DNA of 64,000 nucleotides from Epiperipatus broadwayi (GCA_028023455.1 JAQFVV010013361.1:62001-126000), one strand, 5' to 3'. Positions 22,400-35,909 are shown, counted from the first letter of the stretch. The notes: generated from the sequence alone by a model not told the origin. Translations and numbers: made by a program.

Positions 22400-23455
22400 A
22401 ACCTTTTGCAGGATGAAAGTATTTCCAAGTTTAATCCAAGTTTTACTGAACCACATTTATTTCTTCATATCACATCAACAAACTTAATTATTTCATCCAT
22501 CCATCTCACATGTCTGTTTCTAGAGAAAAATCTCTTTGGCAATCATTTAAAGATTTTTACTGTCTATCAATTATCGTATCTTTTAACAATATATCCATTC
22601 CAGCTCTATTTCAGTTTCTTTAATTCTTTCATTGATGTTAATGATCTCAAAATTCTCCAATTATTTTATTTTCACTCCCTTCTTGTTACTTTCAACATAA
22701 ATATTTCCATACTTCACTGCATAATCTGAAGTCTCTCTATTGCTCTTCTGTCAAATGTCCAAATCTCAGATCCATAAATAAGAATGTAAAACACATTAAA
22801 AATCTTAGTTTCTCAAACAACATAGGCATATTTCCTTTTAATATTAAATTATCTTCTCAAAAAACAATTAAATTTAAAATTCTATGACTAAATTCATTTA
22901 ATATGCTTCCATATGTAATTAATAATTTAATATGCTTCCATATGTAATTAATAATTTGACCAATATGTTTGTAATTATTAATTTCTTCTAATTCATGACT
23001 GTCAATCTTTATTCTTCTCCTATTGATTATTACTTGAATCTTTTTCATATTTATATTTAGTCTATTTTATTGCTTCGATTGTTAATCCTTGCATCATTTT
23101 CCAAAGTTCTGAAGTATTATTTGTAAAAACAATGACATCATCTGAAAAATATAAATGATTTACATAATGTCCATGTATTTTTCTTCCAGTAACACTTCCT
23201 TTAATCCACAAAATACTTCTTGTAAAAACTTTGGTGATGTGAAATCACTCACTTGTACTTCATTCTCAATATTAATTTTCTTAACATTACCATGATATTC
23301 TGGATATATAATTTGATTGTCTAAAGCTTTAATCATTGTGGAAATTATTATAAAACAAAATACATTTTCATAATCTATAAATCCAAAGCATAATCACAAT
23401 TTGTATTCATTGGCTATATTTATAACTTCTGTCTATAGTTAAGCATGATCCATTG
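22400..23455 (-). mobile_element. LINE-A (RTE-like) copy 3, heavily decayed
   Basis: Minus-strand similarity to LINE-A copy 1 runs from the 3' end (GCAGGATGAAAG near 22,410) through the C-terminal and thumb motifs (INNYKHIGQII at 22,960-23,000) into the RT core near 23,130 (equivalent of LDFADD). A 30 bp repeat TTTAATATGCTTCCATATGTAATTAAT-like is locally duplicated at 22,898-22,955. There are many stops. Confidence 0.75.
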
Positions 23456-23541
23456 TAATAGCAGATTTTTAAGTTTCAATACAAAATTTAAAATTCAGGG
23501 ATTTAAGGCTTTCCACACTTTCTGTGTTGGAGGTAAGTAGA

Positions 23542-23682
23542 AGGGAAAATGACACTTGATTCTAATAAAAAAGATTGTTTGCTAAAGGTCCTTTAATCTG
23601 CCAGTTGAAAGGAAAATGGCACTTGATTCTAATAAGAAAGATTGTTTGCTAAAAGTCCTTTAATCTGCCAGTTTTGATATTC
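23542..23682. repeat. 67 bp tandem duplication
   Basis: The unit GGAAAAT(G)ACACTTGATTCTAAT...TTTAATCTGCCAGTT occurs at 23,544 and 23,611 with few differences. No function is evident. Confidence 0.75.
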
Positions 23683-23702
23683 GAAAATCACAAAGTCACC
23701 AA

Positions 23703-23939
<237 letters not shown>

Positions 23940-24550
23940 ACTTTAGGTAACAACACAAGGCGACATCCATCAACTTTCAATATCAAACTGGCAAAACTAC
24001 AAGCCAGAGACAATAAAATTGCACATCCAGACATCTATGCAGCAACCTGGTCACTGATAACACAACCATCAAACCTCTAAGATGGCTCCCAATAACCAAC
24101 ACTCTATGCCATCAACCAAATATTTAAAAAAATAAAAAATGAATGTGGCAAGTATCTACAAATAAAAAACAGAATGTCATCTTTGATTGCATACGATTAA
24201 TATAGAGGACAGGAACAACAAAATCAGAACTCAAATACTGGAAAGCAAACTAAACCCAGAACTGCAATATACATACAAGTTGAAGTTTTGCAAATTGAAC
24301 AATGATAACTCAAGACTTTTGAGAACTCTGATTACAGCAAGCAGCGCTCACAAATGTAACGTATACATATGTATCTTTCACTCCCCTTAACAATGTTTAA
24401 ATATCTTTCCCTCCTAATTTAATTTTTTTTTGTACATCACAGATACAAACTTAAACTTGGTTTACTTACTAGCAATGTAAATATATGTATACGAAGTGTC
24501 TTATGGCAAATGTAACCCTATGGTCATCAATAAAGTTATTTTCTTTGAAA
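23940..24550 (+). mobile_element. LINE-X 3' end, copy 3
   Basis: The first 140 bp encode the C-terminus RHPSTFNIKLAKL...HPDIYAATWSLITQPSNL (split here), stop at about 24,080, equivalent to the protein end of LINE-X copy 2 at 32,918. A 3' UTR of about 470 bp follows, ending CAATAAAGTTATTTTCTTTG and AAACA, then a (TAA)n tail. The same UTR end is found in reverse at 32,353-32,500. The 5' truncation point falls exactly at the upstream (TAA)n array. Confidence 0.8.
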
Positions 24551-24778
<228 letters not shown>

Positions 24779-24885
24779 TTTTATTTTTTTTATTCATTCA
24801 TTATGAAGCAAACAATAAATGTATAATACAGTGAGATAAATTCCATACAAGAAAAATCTTGTGTGAGGAATTTAAATGTAACAAC

Positions 24886-25600
24886 TAAAAACACTAATAA
24901 AATACAAAAAAAAAAAAAAAGTATAAATATAACATAAAATATTAAAATCACACAGATATTGCATTTGGCAATTCAATCACAGTAGTAAATAATTACATCA
25001 TAACATATAATATAAACAAAAAAAAAAAAAATAAAATAAAATAAAATAAAACTAATGCTTAGCATAATATAACCAGTGCCATAAATGCTTTTTAAAAATC
25101 AAATAAGATAGTGTTCATTAAATTCACAGAACAATCTCTTATAAATAAATATTAAATAATTTAGGACCATTATAACTAAATTGCTTCCTACTGGATGTTT
25201 TAAGAAAATTAGGTAAAGCTAACTAATATTTAGTAGATAAACGAGTATTTACTAAAAAACACTAATAAAATACAAAAATATATATATATAACATAAAATA
25301 TTAAAATTATACAGATATTACATTTGGAAATTCAATAACAGTAGTAAATAATTACAACATAACATACAGTATAAACAAAAATAAAATAAAATAAACAAAA
25401 TAAAACTAATGCTTAGCATAATATAACCAGTGCCATAAATGCTTTTTAAAAATCAAATAACTAGTGCTCATTAAATTCACAGAACAATCTCTTATAAACA
25501 TATTAAATAATTTAGGACCATTATAACTAAATTGCTTCCTACTAGATGTTTTAAGAAAATTAGGTAAAGCTAGCTGATATTTAGTAGATAAACGAGTATT
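24886..25600 (-). repeat. 354 bp tandem duplication of the LINE 3' end
   Basis: The 3' end of the jockey/CR1-like element occurs twice in the same orientation. The word GCTTAGCATAATATAACCAG starts at 25,057 and 25,411, and AGATAAACGAGTATTTAC ends both units at about 25,254 and 25,603. The copies differ by several substitutions and A-tract lengths. Confidence 0.85.
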
Positions 25601-26285
25601 TACAACAGAAGATTTAGTATCCAAATGAAGTTTCCTACAATAAATATCAAGAATCACTCTATATTTATACAAATGGAAAACATCTAGTATATTAAAAGTG
25701 GCATAAATATCTTTAACAGATGTGGCACGTGATCTACCAAAAATGATACGCATTGTATAATTCTGTAAAACAGACAATGTAGTCATTGCAAAAGTAGAAC
25801 AGTTCCCCCAAACTGATATATTATAACATAATAAGCTTTGATAAGAAGAAATATATAAAGTAATCATAGCTGACCGAGGAAAAAATTTAGATAAGTAGAA
25901 AAACATATAATTTAATTTACGTAAACGAGAACAAAGGAAGTCAATATGGTTTGACCAAGATAGTCTGGAGTCAATAAAAATACCTAGATAGCAAATATTA
26001 TCAACAAAAGAAATGTTAGCACAAGTACAAGTGCTATTACAATGCCAAAAATACTTATTACAAATAGTAATGTTAAGCGAATGAATATTTGACCTATAAG
26101 AAAAATTAATAGCTTTTGTTTTACTCAGATTAATTGATAAATTATTAAATGCTAACCATTTACTAATTAGGATTAAATCATCATTAATTATTTTTTCAAC
26201 AAAATTATATGAAACTGCAGCATAAGATAAAGCAATATCATCTGCAAAACCATAAATCTTAGATTCTAAAGGTAAAGAAAATAAA

Positions 26286-27300
<1,015 letters not shown>

Positions 27301-27635
27301 GGTGGCTTACTTTATCTCTAGAGATGGTGATGCCATAAATAGAAAAGACTCTTGCTACAAAATATCCAAGAAATGGAATGCGCAATTATTTCATTTGCAT
27401 AAATTTACATCACTCCTAATCAATTTCTTATATTTTTACAAAACAGCTATGAATACGAGGGCTTTGATCCTTGAAAGCTCTTAGCCATTTGATTAAATAT
27501 ATATATTAAAATAAAATAATATATATTTTTCTTTATTTGTTTTTAGCTTTGTGTGCATGTGCATGTTAGCACATTTTATATATTTTGATTTAGAACAATT
27601 AGTCACAAAGTGTAAACTGTTTGCTTATTTTAGTA
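27301..27635. other. Island between two (TAA)n arrays, not recognised
   Basis: About 335 bp of complex sequence. The first half is less AT-rich (AGATGGTGATGCCATAAATA, GAATACGAGGGCTTTGATCC), but I cannot assign it to any family. Confidence 0.4.
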
Positions 27636-27845
<210 letters not shown>

Positions 27846-27995
27846 GATTCGCCCATACAAAAGTGTTTGGGTTCAAAAAGATAGATGGCCATTCTATCTT
27901 TTCCAAAGACTTTATCAAGTGGTTGAAGTGTTAGTATTCATTCATTTTATATTTAAAATCCAAAGCGCATGTGCAACAGTTTAATGCTGCTTAAA

Positions 27996-28060
<65 letters not shown>

Positions 28061-28185
28061 TTACTATTATTATTATTATTATTATTAGTAGTAGTATTAG
28101 TAGCAGTAGCAGCAGCAGTAGTAGTAGCAGTAGCAGTAGTAACAGCAGTAGCAGTAGCAGTCATAGTAGTAGTAGTAGTAGTAGC

Positions 28186-28222
<37 letters not shown>

Positions 28223-28250
28223 ATAGTAGTAGTAGTAGTAGTAATAGTAA

Positions 28251-28281
<31 letters not shown>
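27996..28281. repeat. Compound (ATT)n/(AGT)n microsatellite
   Basis: ATT units pass into AGT units with AGC variants. It is the 3' flank/tail of LINE-X copy 1 on the minus strand. Confidence 0.9.
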
Positions 28282-28698
28282 TTTCAAAGCATTTTATTAA
28301 ACTTTAAAACATTTCATTACATTGAATCACAAGATATATATTAATATTTTGCATATATCTGATTATTTAGCTACATTAATAAAAATAGAAATATTATTGA
28401 GTTACAAATGATCATAGATTAGTTACATTGATTATTTTTTTACACAATTTGATTATTTAGCACCAATAAAAAAACAACAACTAACAAACAAACAAAACAA
28501 TGATCCTGTTACATAGATGATATAGTATAACAATGTTAATTGTTATATGTTTAATATAAGTAAAAAAGCAACAGTAATATTTACAAATCTATTACAATAG
28601 AAAAAAAACTATACAAAATAATTATATCCAAAGGTTCTAATTTTTTTTGCTCTTTTATCATTCAGAGCTAGGTGTATGAGCTGAGACATCACATATGG

Positions 28699-29226
28699 TC
28701 ATAAAAGAGACCAAGTGGCATGAAATGTACTAACAGGGGTTATCTTCCTATATTTTGCTTTGATTGTTTCAAAATTATTCCAGAAGGTATTAAGATGCCT
28801 TCTAGGGTTATTATTATAAATAAAGATGCACCTAGTGCACCACCATGCATATAGAATAAAGGTGCATGCTCTAATATTTGCATAAATGCCTAAAGTGAAG
28901 ACATTAAAAAGAGATTCTACATTAAGTTTGGCTTTATTGAAAAACCCAAGAATGGCAGATCTTATATTAGTAAAACATGGACATTCAAAAATGAGAGCCT
29001 GTGTTTTTACATTTTTATGACACAGATTACATTGATCATCTACATTCATACATTGCCTTTCATGTCTGTAGAAATGCAAGGTAGGCAAGAACTCAAGGTT
29101 TACTTTAATAATAAAATCACAGTATTTTGGCTCTAGCATCCAAAATTTAAATTTCCGAATTAAAAGCTTGTTATTAAGTTTGAGGATTGATGAATTTACC
29201 AGATCTTCAGAAGGAATATGAAACAT
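28699..29226 (-). CDS. LINE-X RT C-terminal domain with zinc-binding motif
   Basis: A 175-residue open segment. It contains FLPTLHFYRHERQC...DDQCNLCHKNV...FECP, matching the CxxC...C layout of the RT zinc-binding (zf-RVT-like) C-terminus although the expected His is replaced. It then has ACTFILYAWWCTRC and ends TFHATWSLL. The same block is seen in copies 2 and 3. Confidence 0.75.
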   Translation of the reverse strand: MFHIPSEDLVNSSILKLNNKLLIRKFKFWMLEPKYCDFIIKVNLEFLPTLHFYRHERQCMNVDDQCNLCHKNVKTQALIFECPCFTNIRSAILGFFNKAKLNVESLFNVFTLGIYANIRACTFILYAWWCTRCIFIYNNNPRRHLNTFWNNFETIKAKYRKITPVSTFHATWSLL

Positions 29227-29525
29227 TGAGTAGACCTACCAATATTTAAATTTAATCATAGGTGGGAAAGAGAAAAATTAGGAATGGATGTGATTGTCGA
29301 TATGAGATGCTTCCACTATCCATTATCTGGAGGGGGTTTATCTGTTGGTGTAATTTTCATTATTTTTAGCTGTGGAAATATCTCTGAGCATGAGGATATT
29401 AGGTTATATGTCTTTTTGACCATAAATACCTTAATATTGTGTAAACCCAATCCATTGGCTGATAGTGAACATTGAAGGCTTTTCAGTGAAAAATGTTTAC
29501 TATCTGTCTACCTCAAATAAACTTT

Positions 29526-29936
29526 CTACATTGGGAATATACATGTGAAAGCTTTAGTAAATATTATGATAGGTGAATAATATGTAATTCTAGTTATAAT
29601 TAACATATTAATCAATGATGAGTTTAAATAGAAAGTTAAGTATGACTTAGATAAGGAATATATGACTTTTTCAATTTTACTTTTAAGTTTGTTTTGTATT
29701 GTATTGTGCATTTCTAAATTACTTAAATAAAATGGAAAACCAAGAAATGGATTAGGCTTTTCTTTAAAGAAAGTGTTCAAAGTTTTACCTGTATAAATTG
29801 ACCATGCAGATGATTTGTCCATATTGAAATCTAAATGGTACTCTCTACTATATTCATTTAATATTTTTAGTAATATGGGATATTGTTTTTTAGATGCCAG
29901 AAACACTGTAACATCATCCATGAATGCAATACACAA
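29526..29936 (-). CDS. LINE-X RT catalytic segment (FMDD)
   Basis: A 136-residue open segment beginning at motif C, CIAFMDDVTVFLASKKQ, followed by the primer-grip-like NEYSREYHLDFNMDKS and the thumb. The Met in xMDD is shared with copy 2. Confidence 0.75.
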   Translation of the reverse strand: MCIAFMDDVTVFLASKKQYPILLKILNEYSREYHLDFNMDKSSAWSIYTGKTLNTFFKEKPNPFLGFPFYLSNLEMHNTIQNKLKSKIEKVIYSLSKSYLTFYLNSSLINMLIITRITYYSPIIIFTKAFTCIFPM

Positions 29937-30342
29937 GATGTTTTCCTTTAAGTCAGATACATATATTCCAGATAATTCCTGCTTATTTTTTTAAACAGGG
30001 GATTAATGTATGTGGTAAATAGCAGAGCCCTTAATGGTGATGCTTGTGGAATTGATCTATGGGGTGGGGGTAAATGGTTGAGAATAATTTCCATTTAATG
30101 TGACATGGATCTGCCTCTTTAACAATAAATTTGTGAGCAAACACAGCAGTGCTTTAGGTATGCCTGCATCTATTAAAATCTCAATTAGCAAGTCAACCAG
30201 AACCATATCAAAAGCAGACTAAATATCCAGTTGAACCACCAGAGGACTATATTTCTTATTATTCCTTACAGAATCTATGACGAACTTGAACAAAAAGGCT
30301 GCATGTCCTGTAGAAGACTCTTTTTTGCAAATTGAGGTTTTT

Positions 30343-30993
30343 CTAATTTGGGTAGAGATATGACTCAAATAATTTATTTTTTAGTATTGCTTCTAAAAAT
30401 TTTATTCCAAGAGAACTCATGGATATAGGATGCAGATTTTCTAATTCATGTACTGCTTGTTGTTTTTTAATAAAAGGTACTAATGATATGGGATATAGAT
30501 CATTTATCTGATGCACACCTTTAGATAAATATTTTGCTAGATCAGATAAGTATTTTGCAGTGTGCTCACTTAGGTGGTTTAATACAAACCTAAAAATTCC
30601 ATGAATTCCAGTGTGTTTTGAGTCTAAAGTTATAGCCAGTTTTTGAATGACTTCATTTGGTTTGAATTCTATTTCAATTTTCTGGTTCTCCAAGAAATTG
30701 TACCTCAGGATTGAACCGGCTGCAACTTTGGAACTTATTTTGAAAGTGTTCATACAATGGAACATATTATTTCCTGATACTACTGTTCTGTTAATTTTTA
30801 TTGCCATGGGCACTCTTATTACTGGTGATTGGCCTAATGCCCACTGTATATAATTTCTTGACCATTTATGTAACTTTCCAAAGTATAGTTTACTTTTTTT
30901 AATTGATAAATATTCCTTCAGTTTGACACATGTAGCCTTATATGCTTCTCTCAGTGCTTTCAGATAGTTCTGTTGAACTTCAGAATTGTTCAC
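30343..30993 (-). CDS. LINE-X RT N-terminal segment
   Basis: A 216-residue open segment upstream of RT motif A. Recognisable blocks are HTGIHGIFRFVLNHLSEHT, KGVHQINDLYPISLVPF and LENLHPISMSSLGIKFLEAI; the last corresponds to RT motif 1 (usually NYRPISL). Copy 2 carries the equivalent at 34,520-34,777. A frameshift ends the frame at SYLYPN. Confidence 0.75.
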   Translation of the reverse strand: MNNSEVQQNYLKALREAYKATCVKLKEYLSIKKSKLYFGKLHKWSRNYIQWALGQSPVIRVPMAIKINRTVVSGNNMFHCMNTFKISSKVAAGSILRYNFLENQKIEIEFKPNEVIQKLAITLDSKHTGIHGIFRFVLNHLSEHTAKYLSDLAKYLSKGVHQINDLYPISLVPFIKKQQAVHELENLHPISMSSLGIKFLEAILKNKLFESYLYPN

Positions 30994-31077
30994 ATTAATA
31001 ATTTACTTATGGAGCTCATAAGCCAAGGCAAGCAATCTTGAAGGAGGAGGTTTATTGCATGTAATATGATCTATTGT

Positions 31078-31260
31078 TTATGAGACAACATTTATAAATG
31101 CTAACCAGGCTTGTACAGGATCTAATTTATGGTTTCTATTTTTGTATAAAGATTTATATATTTCAGAATATAATAATTTAGTAATGCAGCTAGGCAAAAG
31201 TAATCTTATTGTTTTGCATGTATGAATCATAGCCTGGACCATATCTATTGTTTGACTCAC
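31078..31260 (-). CDS. LINE-X linker fragment, unassigned
   Basis: A 60-codon open piece between the zinc-knuckle ORF and the RT (KLDPVQAWLAFINVVS at its end). No domain is recognised. It is included because it lies in register within the element. Confidence 0.35.
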   Translation of the reverse strand: MSQTIDMVQAMIHTCKTIRLLLPSCITKLLYSEIYKSLYKNRNHKLDPVQAWLAFINVVS

Positions 31261-31515
31261 TATTTGTCTGAAATTGGCATTGAATAACTCAATCCTTGCA
31301 TAGTATCCATTATGAGTGTAATTGTTTTGTTAATTGGTACAGGTAAGACAATTACTGTATCATTCAACATTTTGTTATCAGCATTTTCAGAAATCTCTAC
31401 CAGCTCATAATTATTTTGTCTTACCCATATCAGAAATTACTTCATTTTCATTTTGCAATTCCAACACATTCATGTCCTCTCGTGCATGACTGATTGATCT
31501 AGGGCATTGAAGTAG

Positions 31516-31899
31516 CTACCATATTGCATTGTGGACACAGAAACTTTGGGCAGGGATGTGTCTACGTTCTTTACAATGAAAACATTGAGGCTTTAAGTCT
31601 CGAATCAATATAAGTAACATTGCCTCTTGATCAGAAATTTGCAATGGTATTTGTGTTATGTTTATATCATTATTTAATTTAACTTTAAATTCAAAACTAT
31701 TTCTGTAAATTGGCACAGGGGTATTTTTTAAAAACACTGGTTGAAAAAATATTACAGTTCCAAACAGAGCCATTAATCTCTGAAAGTCATTAACACTATA
31801 ATTAAGAAAAGTATTTTTTACACAACCTGAATAAAATAATTGATTTAGTATTGTTGCATTGAATTTAGCATTATACAACTTAGGCTCTCTTCTGTCCAT
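31516..31899 (-). CDS. LINE-X ORF1-like (gag-like) zinc-knuckle fragment
   Basis: A 127-residue open segment. Its C-terminal part has CFHCKERRHIPAQSFC, the CxxCxxxxHxxxxC zinc knuckle of LINE ORF1/gag proteins that bind element RNA. The preceding residues (ALFGTVIFFQPVFL, FEFKVKLNNDINI) resemble the RNA-binding part of such ORF1s. The upstream region to about 32,330 holds further frames of the same ORF with breaks. Confidence 0.65.
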   Translation of the reverse strand: MDRREPKLYNAKFNATILNQLFYSGCVKNTFLNYSVNDFQRLMALFGTVIFFQPVFLKNTPVPIYRNSFEFKVKLNNDINITQIPLQISDQEAMLLILIRDLKPQCFHCKERRHIPAQSFCVHNAIW

Positions 31900-32337
31900 G
31901 CTTCCTGTAATCTAATATTATTTTCATTTGACTCAGGTGTTAAAATATCTAGATTTACAAGGTCATCAACGGTAGATTTATGAAATCTCAGTTGTATTCT
32001 TGTATCATTTGTACCATTTTCTTGCTATGCATTGGCTTATTCTGATTAAGCTTTGTTTGCCTCATTACACATGCATAAGTCAACTTTACATCACTACACA
32101 TGGAATTGCATGGTGCCATCATCTTGGGTTCAGGCACAAGTAACTTCCTACAATTACAATGGATTGCAGTGACTATTAGACAAATCTATTGCCTCAACTG
32201 ATCTAAAATTTCTTAAATAATAAATACTTCACTTACAATGAACAAAAACTAATTTAATCTTATTTGAAAATACCTATGTTTTTAAGAATGATATGCACAG
32301 AAAACTTAAGTCACTCATCCTCTAGTGGCAATTCTAT

Positions 32338-32352
32338 TATTATTATTATTTT
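32338..32352. repeat. Short (ATT)n, tail of LINE-X copy 2
   Basis: Five ATT units separate the 3' end of copy 2 from the 5' side of copy 1, so the two LINE-X copies sit head to tail. Confidence 0.8.
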
Positions 32353-32917
32353 GTTTCAAAGAAAGACTTTTATTGATGACCATAGGATTACATTTGCTAT
32401 AAGCCACTCCGTATACATATGTTTACATTGCTAGTGAATGGAGCAAGTTTAGGTTTGTATATGTGATGGAACAAAAATAAAACTAAATTAGGAGGAAAAA
32501 ATATTTAAACAGTGTTGTGTTTGTTGAATGTGTTTTTAGGATTATGAATTTTAGGGTAGGCATGGTAGTTAGTCCATTCATTTACTAATTTCTCCTTGGA
32601 TGTGTTTTATGCAAATGCCATTAAGGGGGATGCAAATACTTATGTATATGTTACATTTGTATTACTTTCTGTAATCTGAGTTTTCAAAACTCTTGTATTA
32701 TCATTGTTCAATTGCAAACATCAACTTGTAGGTCTATTGTGGTGCTGAGTTTAGTTTGCCTTTCAATGTTTGAGTTCTGATTTTGTTGTTACAGTCCTCT
32801 TTATCATTAGTATGCAGTCAAAGACAACATTCTCTGCATTTTATTTGTAGATACATGTCACATCTTTTGAGAAAAATATTGGTTGATGGCACAGATTGAT
32901 GGTTATATGAAGCCATC

Positions 32918-33331
32918 TTAGAGGTTTGATTGTTGTGTTATCAGTGACCAGGTTGCTGTGAAAATGTCTGGATGTGAAAATTTTACTAGTTTGATATTGA
33001 ATGTTGATGGATGTTGCATTGTGTTGTTACCTACGGTGAATGTGTACCTAGTGCACCAGTATGCATAAAGCACAAAAGTGGCTGCATGGACTGATGTGAT
33101 AGAGCCTTTGCAATATGAATTAAAGATTGTCTGAAGGGTTATGTTAGATTGTCTATATGCTCCTGTCATGATATAGTGAATTCTGTCTAGTACTGGACAA
33201 AGATAAAAAAGATGTTGCTGTGTTTCTTCAGTCCTGTGATATAGGGGGCAAAAAGGATCTATGTTAGTGTAGAGTCTCTGGTATCTCAGAAAATATGTTG
33301 TGGGCAGTATGTGCAGGTTTAATCTCAACAA
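32918..33331 (-). CDS. LINE-X copy 2, C-terminal zinc-binding domain
   Basis: 137 residues: RLNLHILPTTYFLRYQRLY, then CPLY...EETQQHLFYLCP (one Cys replaced by Tyr in the CxxC..H..C motif), AATFVLYAYWCTRYTF and the end DIFTATWSLITQQSNL. It is homologous to 28,699-29,226. Confidence 0.75.
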   Translation of the reverse strand: MLRLNLHILPTTYFLRYQRLYTNIDPFCPLYHRTEETQQHLFYLCPVLDRIHYIMTGAYRQSNITLQTIFNSYCKGSITSVHAATFVLYAYWCTRYTFTVGNNTMQHPSTFNIKLVKFSHPDIFTATWSLITQQSNL

Positions 33332-34115
33332 AAAATCAAAATACTTTGTCTACAGAGACCATCTTTTAAACTTACAGAATAATTGTTGATTGTTAATTCT
33401 AAGCATTGTCACATTGGTGTCATTGCTCAGATTTGGATGGATTAACGAATAAACTTGTCAGTATGAGTACTTGTATATTGTCTGAAAAAATATGCGTGGA
33501 GAAGTGGTTTTTATATAATTGATGATAGTTGGTCATAGGTGGGGGGGGTATCTGTTGGTGTTATTTGAAGAAGGCATTCAAACATTGGAAAGTGTTTACT
33601 GTGGATGCTATTAGGTTTGTCGCTTCTGTAGATGGAAAGTATAAATACTATGAAATCCTAATCCATTGTGAATGGGGTAGTCTGGTAAGCTGTTTCCATA
33701 TAATGACACTGTCTTCCTCTGCCACAAAAACTTTAGAAAAAATGACAATGTGTGAGTAATAGATGATTTTTGTTATGACTAGCTGGTTAAATAGCTGGAT
33801 CTTGGAATTTATTTAGAGATATGCCTTAGAGAGTGAAGTAGTGATTTGCTTCATTTCTTCTTTAAGTTTGTTTTGGATTTTGACCCTCATTGTGCTTGCA
33901 CTCATATAAAAAGGAAATCCCCAAAAGGCAGATGGCTTTCCCCAATATATGCCCATGTATTGTTTTGTAATATAAAGAGACCAAACTGCAGTCTTATTTA
34001 GATTGACACTGAGTTTTGTGTAGCTGTGAATTCTTGTAGTATTGTATGCAAGGCTGATAAGTGTTTTTTTAGATGGGAGGAAAGACAGTTATGTCATCCA
34101 TATAAGTGACATATG

Positions 34116-34420
34116 TTACCTGCTGAGATATGTTGGTATTTGTATGCCAATGAATGTTTGCTGGATTTTCACTAATAGAGGATTGATGTAGAAAGTGAAA
34201 AGTAAAGCGCTCAGGGAGGATCCTTGTGAGATTGATTGTATTGGAATAAAAGATACAGAATTATTTCCCAATTCAGCAGCAAGTTGCCTATAACACATAA
34301 AAGAGTATGAGATATTGTGGTGGCAGCCAATATTTTAATTAATATCTTGATTGCCATAGAATCAAAAGCTGACTCAATGTTTATTTGGACTGCAACTGGG
34401 CTATATTTTTTCAGCCTCAC
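34116..34420 (-). CDS. LINE-X copy 2, RT motif A-B segment
   Basis: Two overlapping frames hold motif A (QINIESAFDS, with Asn where Asp is expected at one position) and motif B (QGSSLSALLFTFYINPL), separated by a frameshift near 34,260. Confidence 0.7.
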
Positions 34421-34519
34421 ACTGAGCCCAATACAGCTTTGAAAAGGAGTACTGCCTGTCCCATAGATGATTGCTTTCTTGCAAACTGATATGGTGAAAT
34501 CAAAGGGAGCAGATATGGC

Positions 34520-34777
34520 TCAATCTTGTCTAATGATCTTGATGGCTATTGGGCCCAAGAAGATAGGCAAAATGTTGTTAAGAGTGGTTATTGAAGCTGA
34601 TTTGTTATTAAACAGTACCATTGCAATTGGATAAAGATTTTTAATGTTGTATATTTTTTGTGAAAGATAGTTTGCAAGATTACATAACACTTGAGTAGTT
34701 GTATGTCTAAGATGCTCATACAGAAATTTTGGTATGCCATGAGTGCCTGAGTCACATACATTGGGCAAGAGTGGCAA
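34520..34777 (-). CDS. LINE-X copy 2, RT N-terminal segment
   Basis: 85 residues aligned with the copy 1 block LSKGVHQINDLYPISL: here LSQKIYNIKNLYPIAMV, followed by LNNILPIFLGPIAIKII in place of the RT motif 1 block. Confidence 0.7.
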   Translation of the reverse strand: MPLLPNVCDSGTHGIPKFLYEHLRHTTTQVLCNLANYLSQKIYNIKNLYPIAMVLFNNKSASITTLNNILPIFLGPIAIKIIRQD

Positions 34778-35035
34778 GTTTCAAAGCAAATTTGTTAGTG
34801 GTAAATGGTGTATTTGTTTCAGGTGATCCAAAATAATTAGAAGGTGGATTGAAGAGTTGATGTGACTGAAGCTTCTGTTTTAAATGCTTGTAAATAGGTT
34901 CAATCATGTTATGCACTGCATGTATAGTTGTTCTAATTCAAAGTGCTATAGGCACTATAATGGTGAAAGGGCAACCTATGGCCCATCTGATATAGCCTGT
35001 AGTCTATGTATGCTGTTGACTGAGGCAGATTTTGC

Positions 35036-35320
<285 letters not shown>

Positions 35321-35366
35321 AACTTCTTCTTCTTCTTTTTTCTTTTCAAATGTATTATCAAGTTAT

Positions 35367-35907
35367 TATAAAGTCAAAAAACTACGGAGAGACTTTCTTT
35401 TCAAAATTTTTATTGATATACAATATATAACTTCACAAATAAATATTAATAGCCGACGTTTCGTCCATTTTTTAAATTAATGATATGGACTTTATCAAGG
35501 TTCTATAAAACAGAGAAAAAATATATACAATAAATAAGAAAACAAGACAATAAAATAAAATAAAACAAATAAAAATATAAAAATAATAAAATAATAATAA
35601 TAACAAAATAAAATACCTATAAACCAAAAAATGGAAAGTTGTAAATCACAACATTATAGGTATTTTATTTTGTTATTATTATTATTTTATTATTTTTATA
35701 TTTTTATTTGTTTTATTTTATTTTATTGTCTTGTTTTCTTATTTATTGTATATATTTTTTCTCTGTTTTATAGAACCTTGATAAAGTCCATATCATTAAT
35801 TTAAAAAATGGACGAAACGTCGGCTATTAATATTTATTTGTGAAGTTATATATTGTATATCAATAAAAATTTTGAAAAGAAAGTCTCTCCGTAGTTTTTT
35901 GACTTTA

Positions 35908-35909
<2 letters not shown>
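35367..35909. repeat. Clean palindrome, 256 bp arms, 31 bp loop, with hammerhead-like motif
   Basis: Arms 35,367-35,622 and 35,654-35,909 are equal in length and I saw no mismatch between them. Each arm, read outward, contains CTTGATAAA, a hairpin GTCCAT/ATGGAC, then GAAACGTC. This is the layout found at the ends of Penelope-like elements (hammerhead with GAAA-CGTC), with a one-base change in the CTGATGA box. (TTA)n lies on both sides, so the palindrome sits in that array. It is probably a pair of terminal repeats left by a PLE or a fold-back element. Confidence 0.8.

Larger units (their letters stand above)
28282..32337 (-). mobile_element. LINE-X copy 1, nearly full-length but decayed
   Basis: Read on the minus strand, a non-LTR retrotransposon of uncertain clade. 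Order: an ORF1-like product with a zinc knuckle (31,516-31,899), a short linker, the RT N-terminus (30,343-30,993), RT motif A at about 30,195-30,245 (VVQLDI*SAFDMV, with CAG changed to TAG), motif B near 30,000-30,050 (ASPLRALLFTTYINP), motif C at 29,905-29,930 (AFMDDVTVF), thumb, then a zinc-binding C-terminus (28,699-29,226) and a 3' UTR of about 420 bp. I find no AP-endonuclease-like segment between the zinc knuckle and the RT, nor a restriction-like endonuclease motif after the C-terminal cysteines. Confidence 0.8.
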
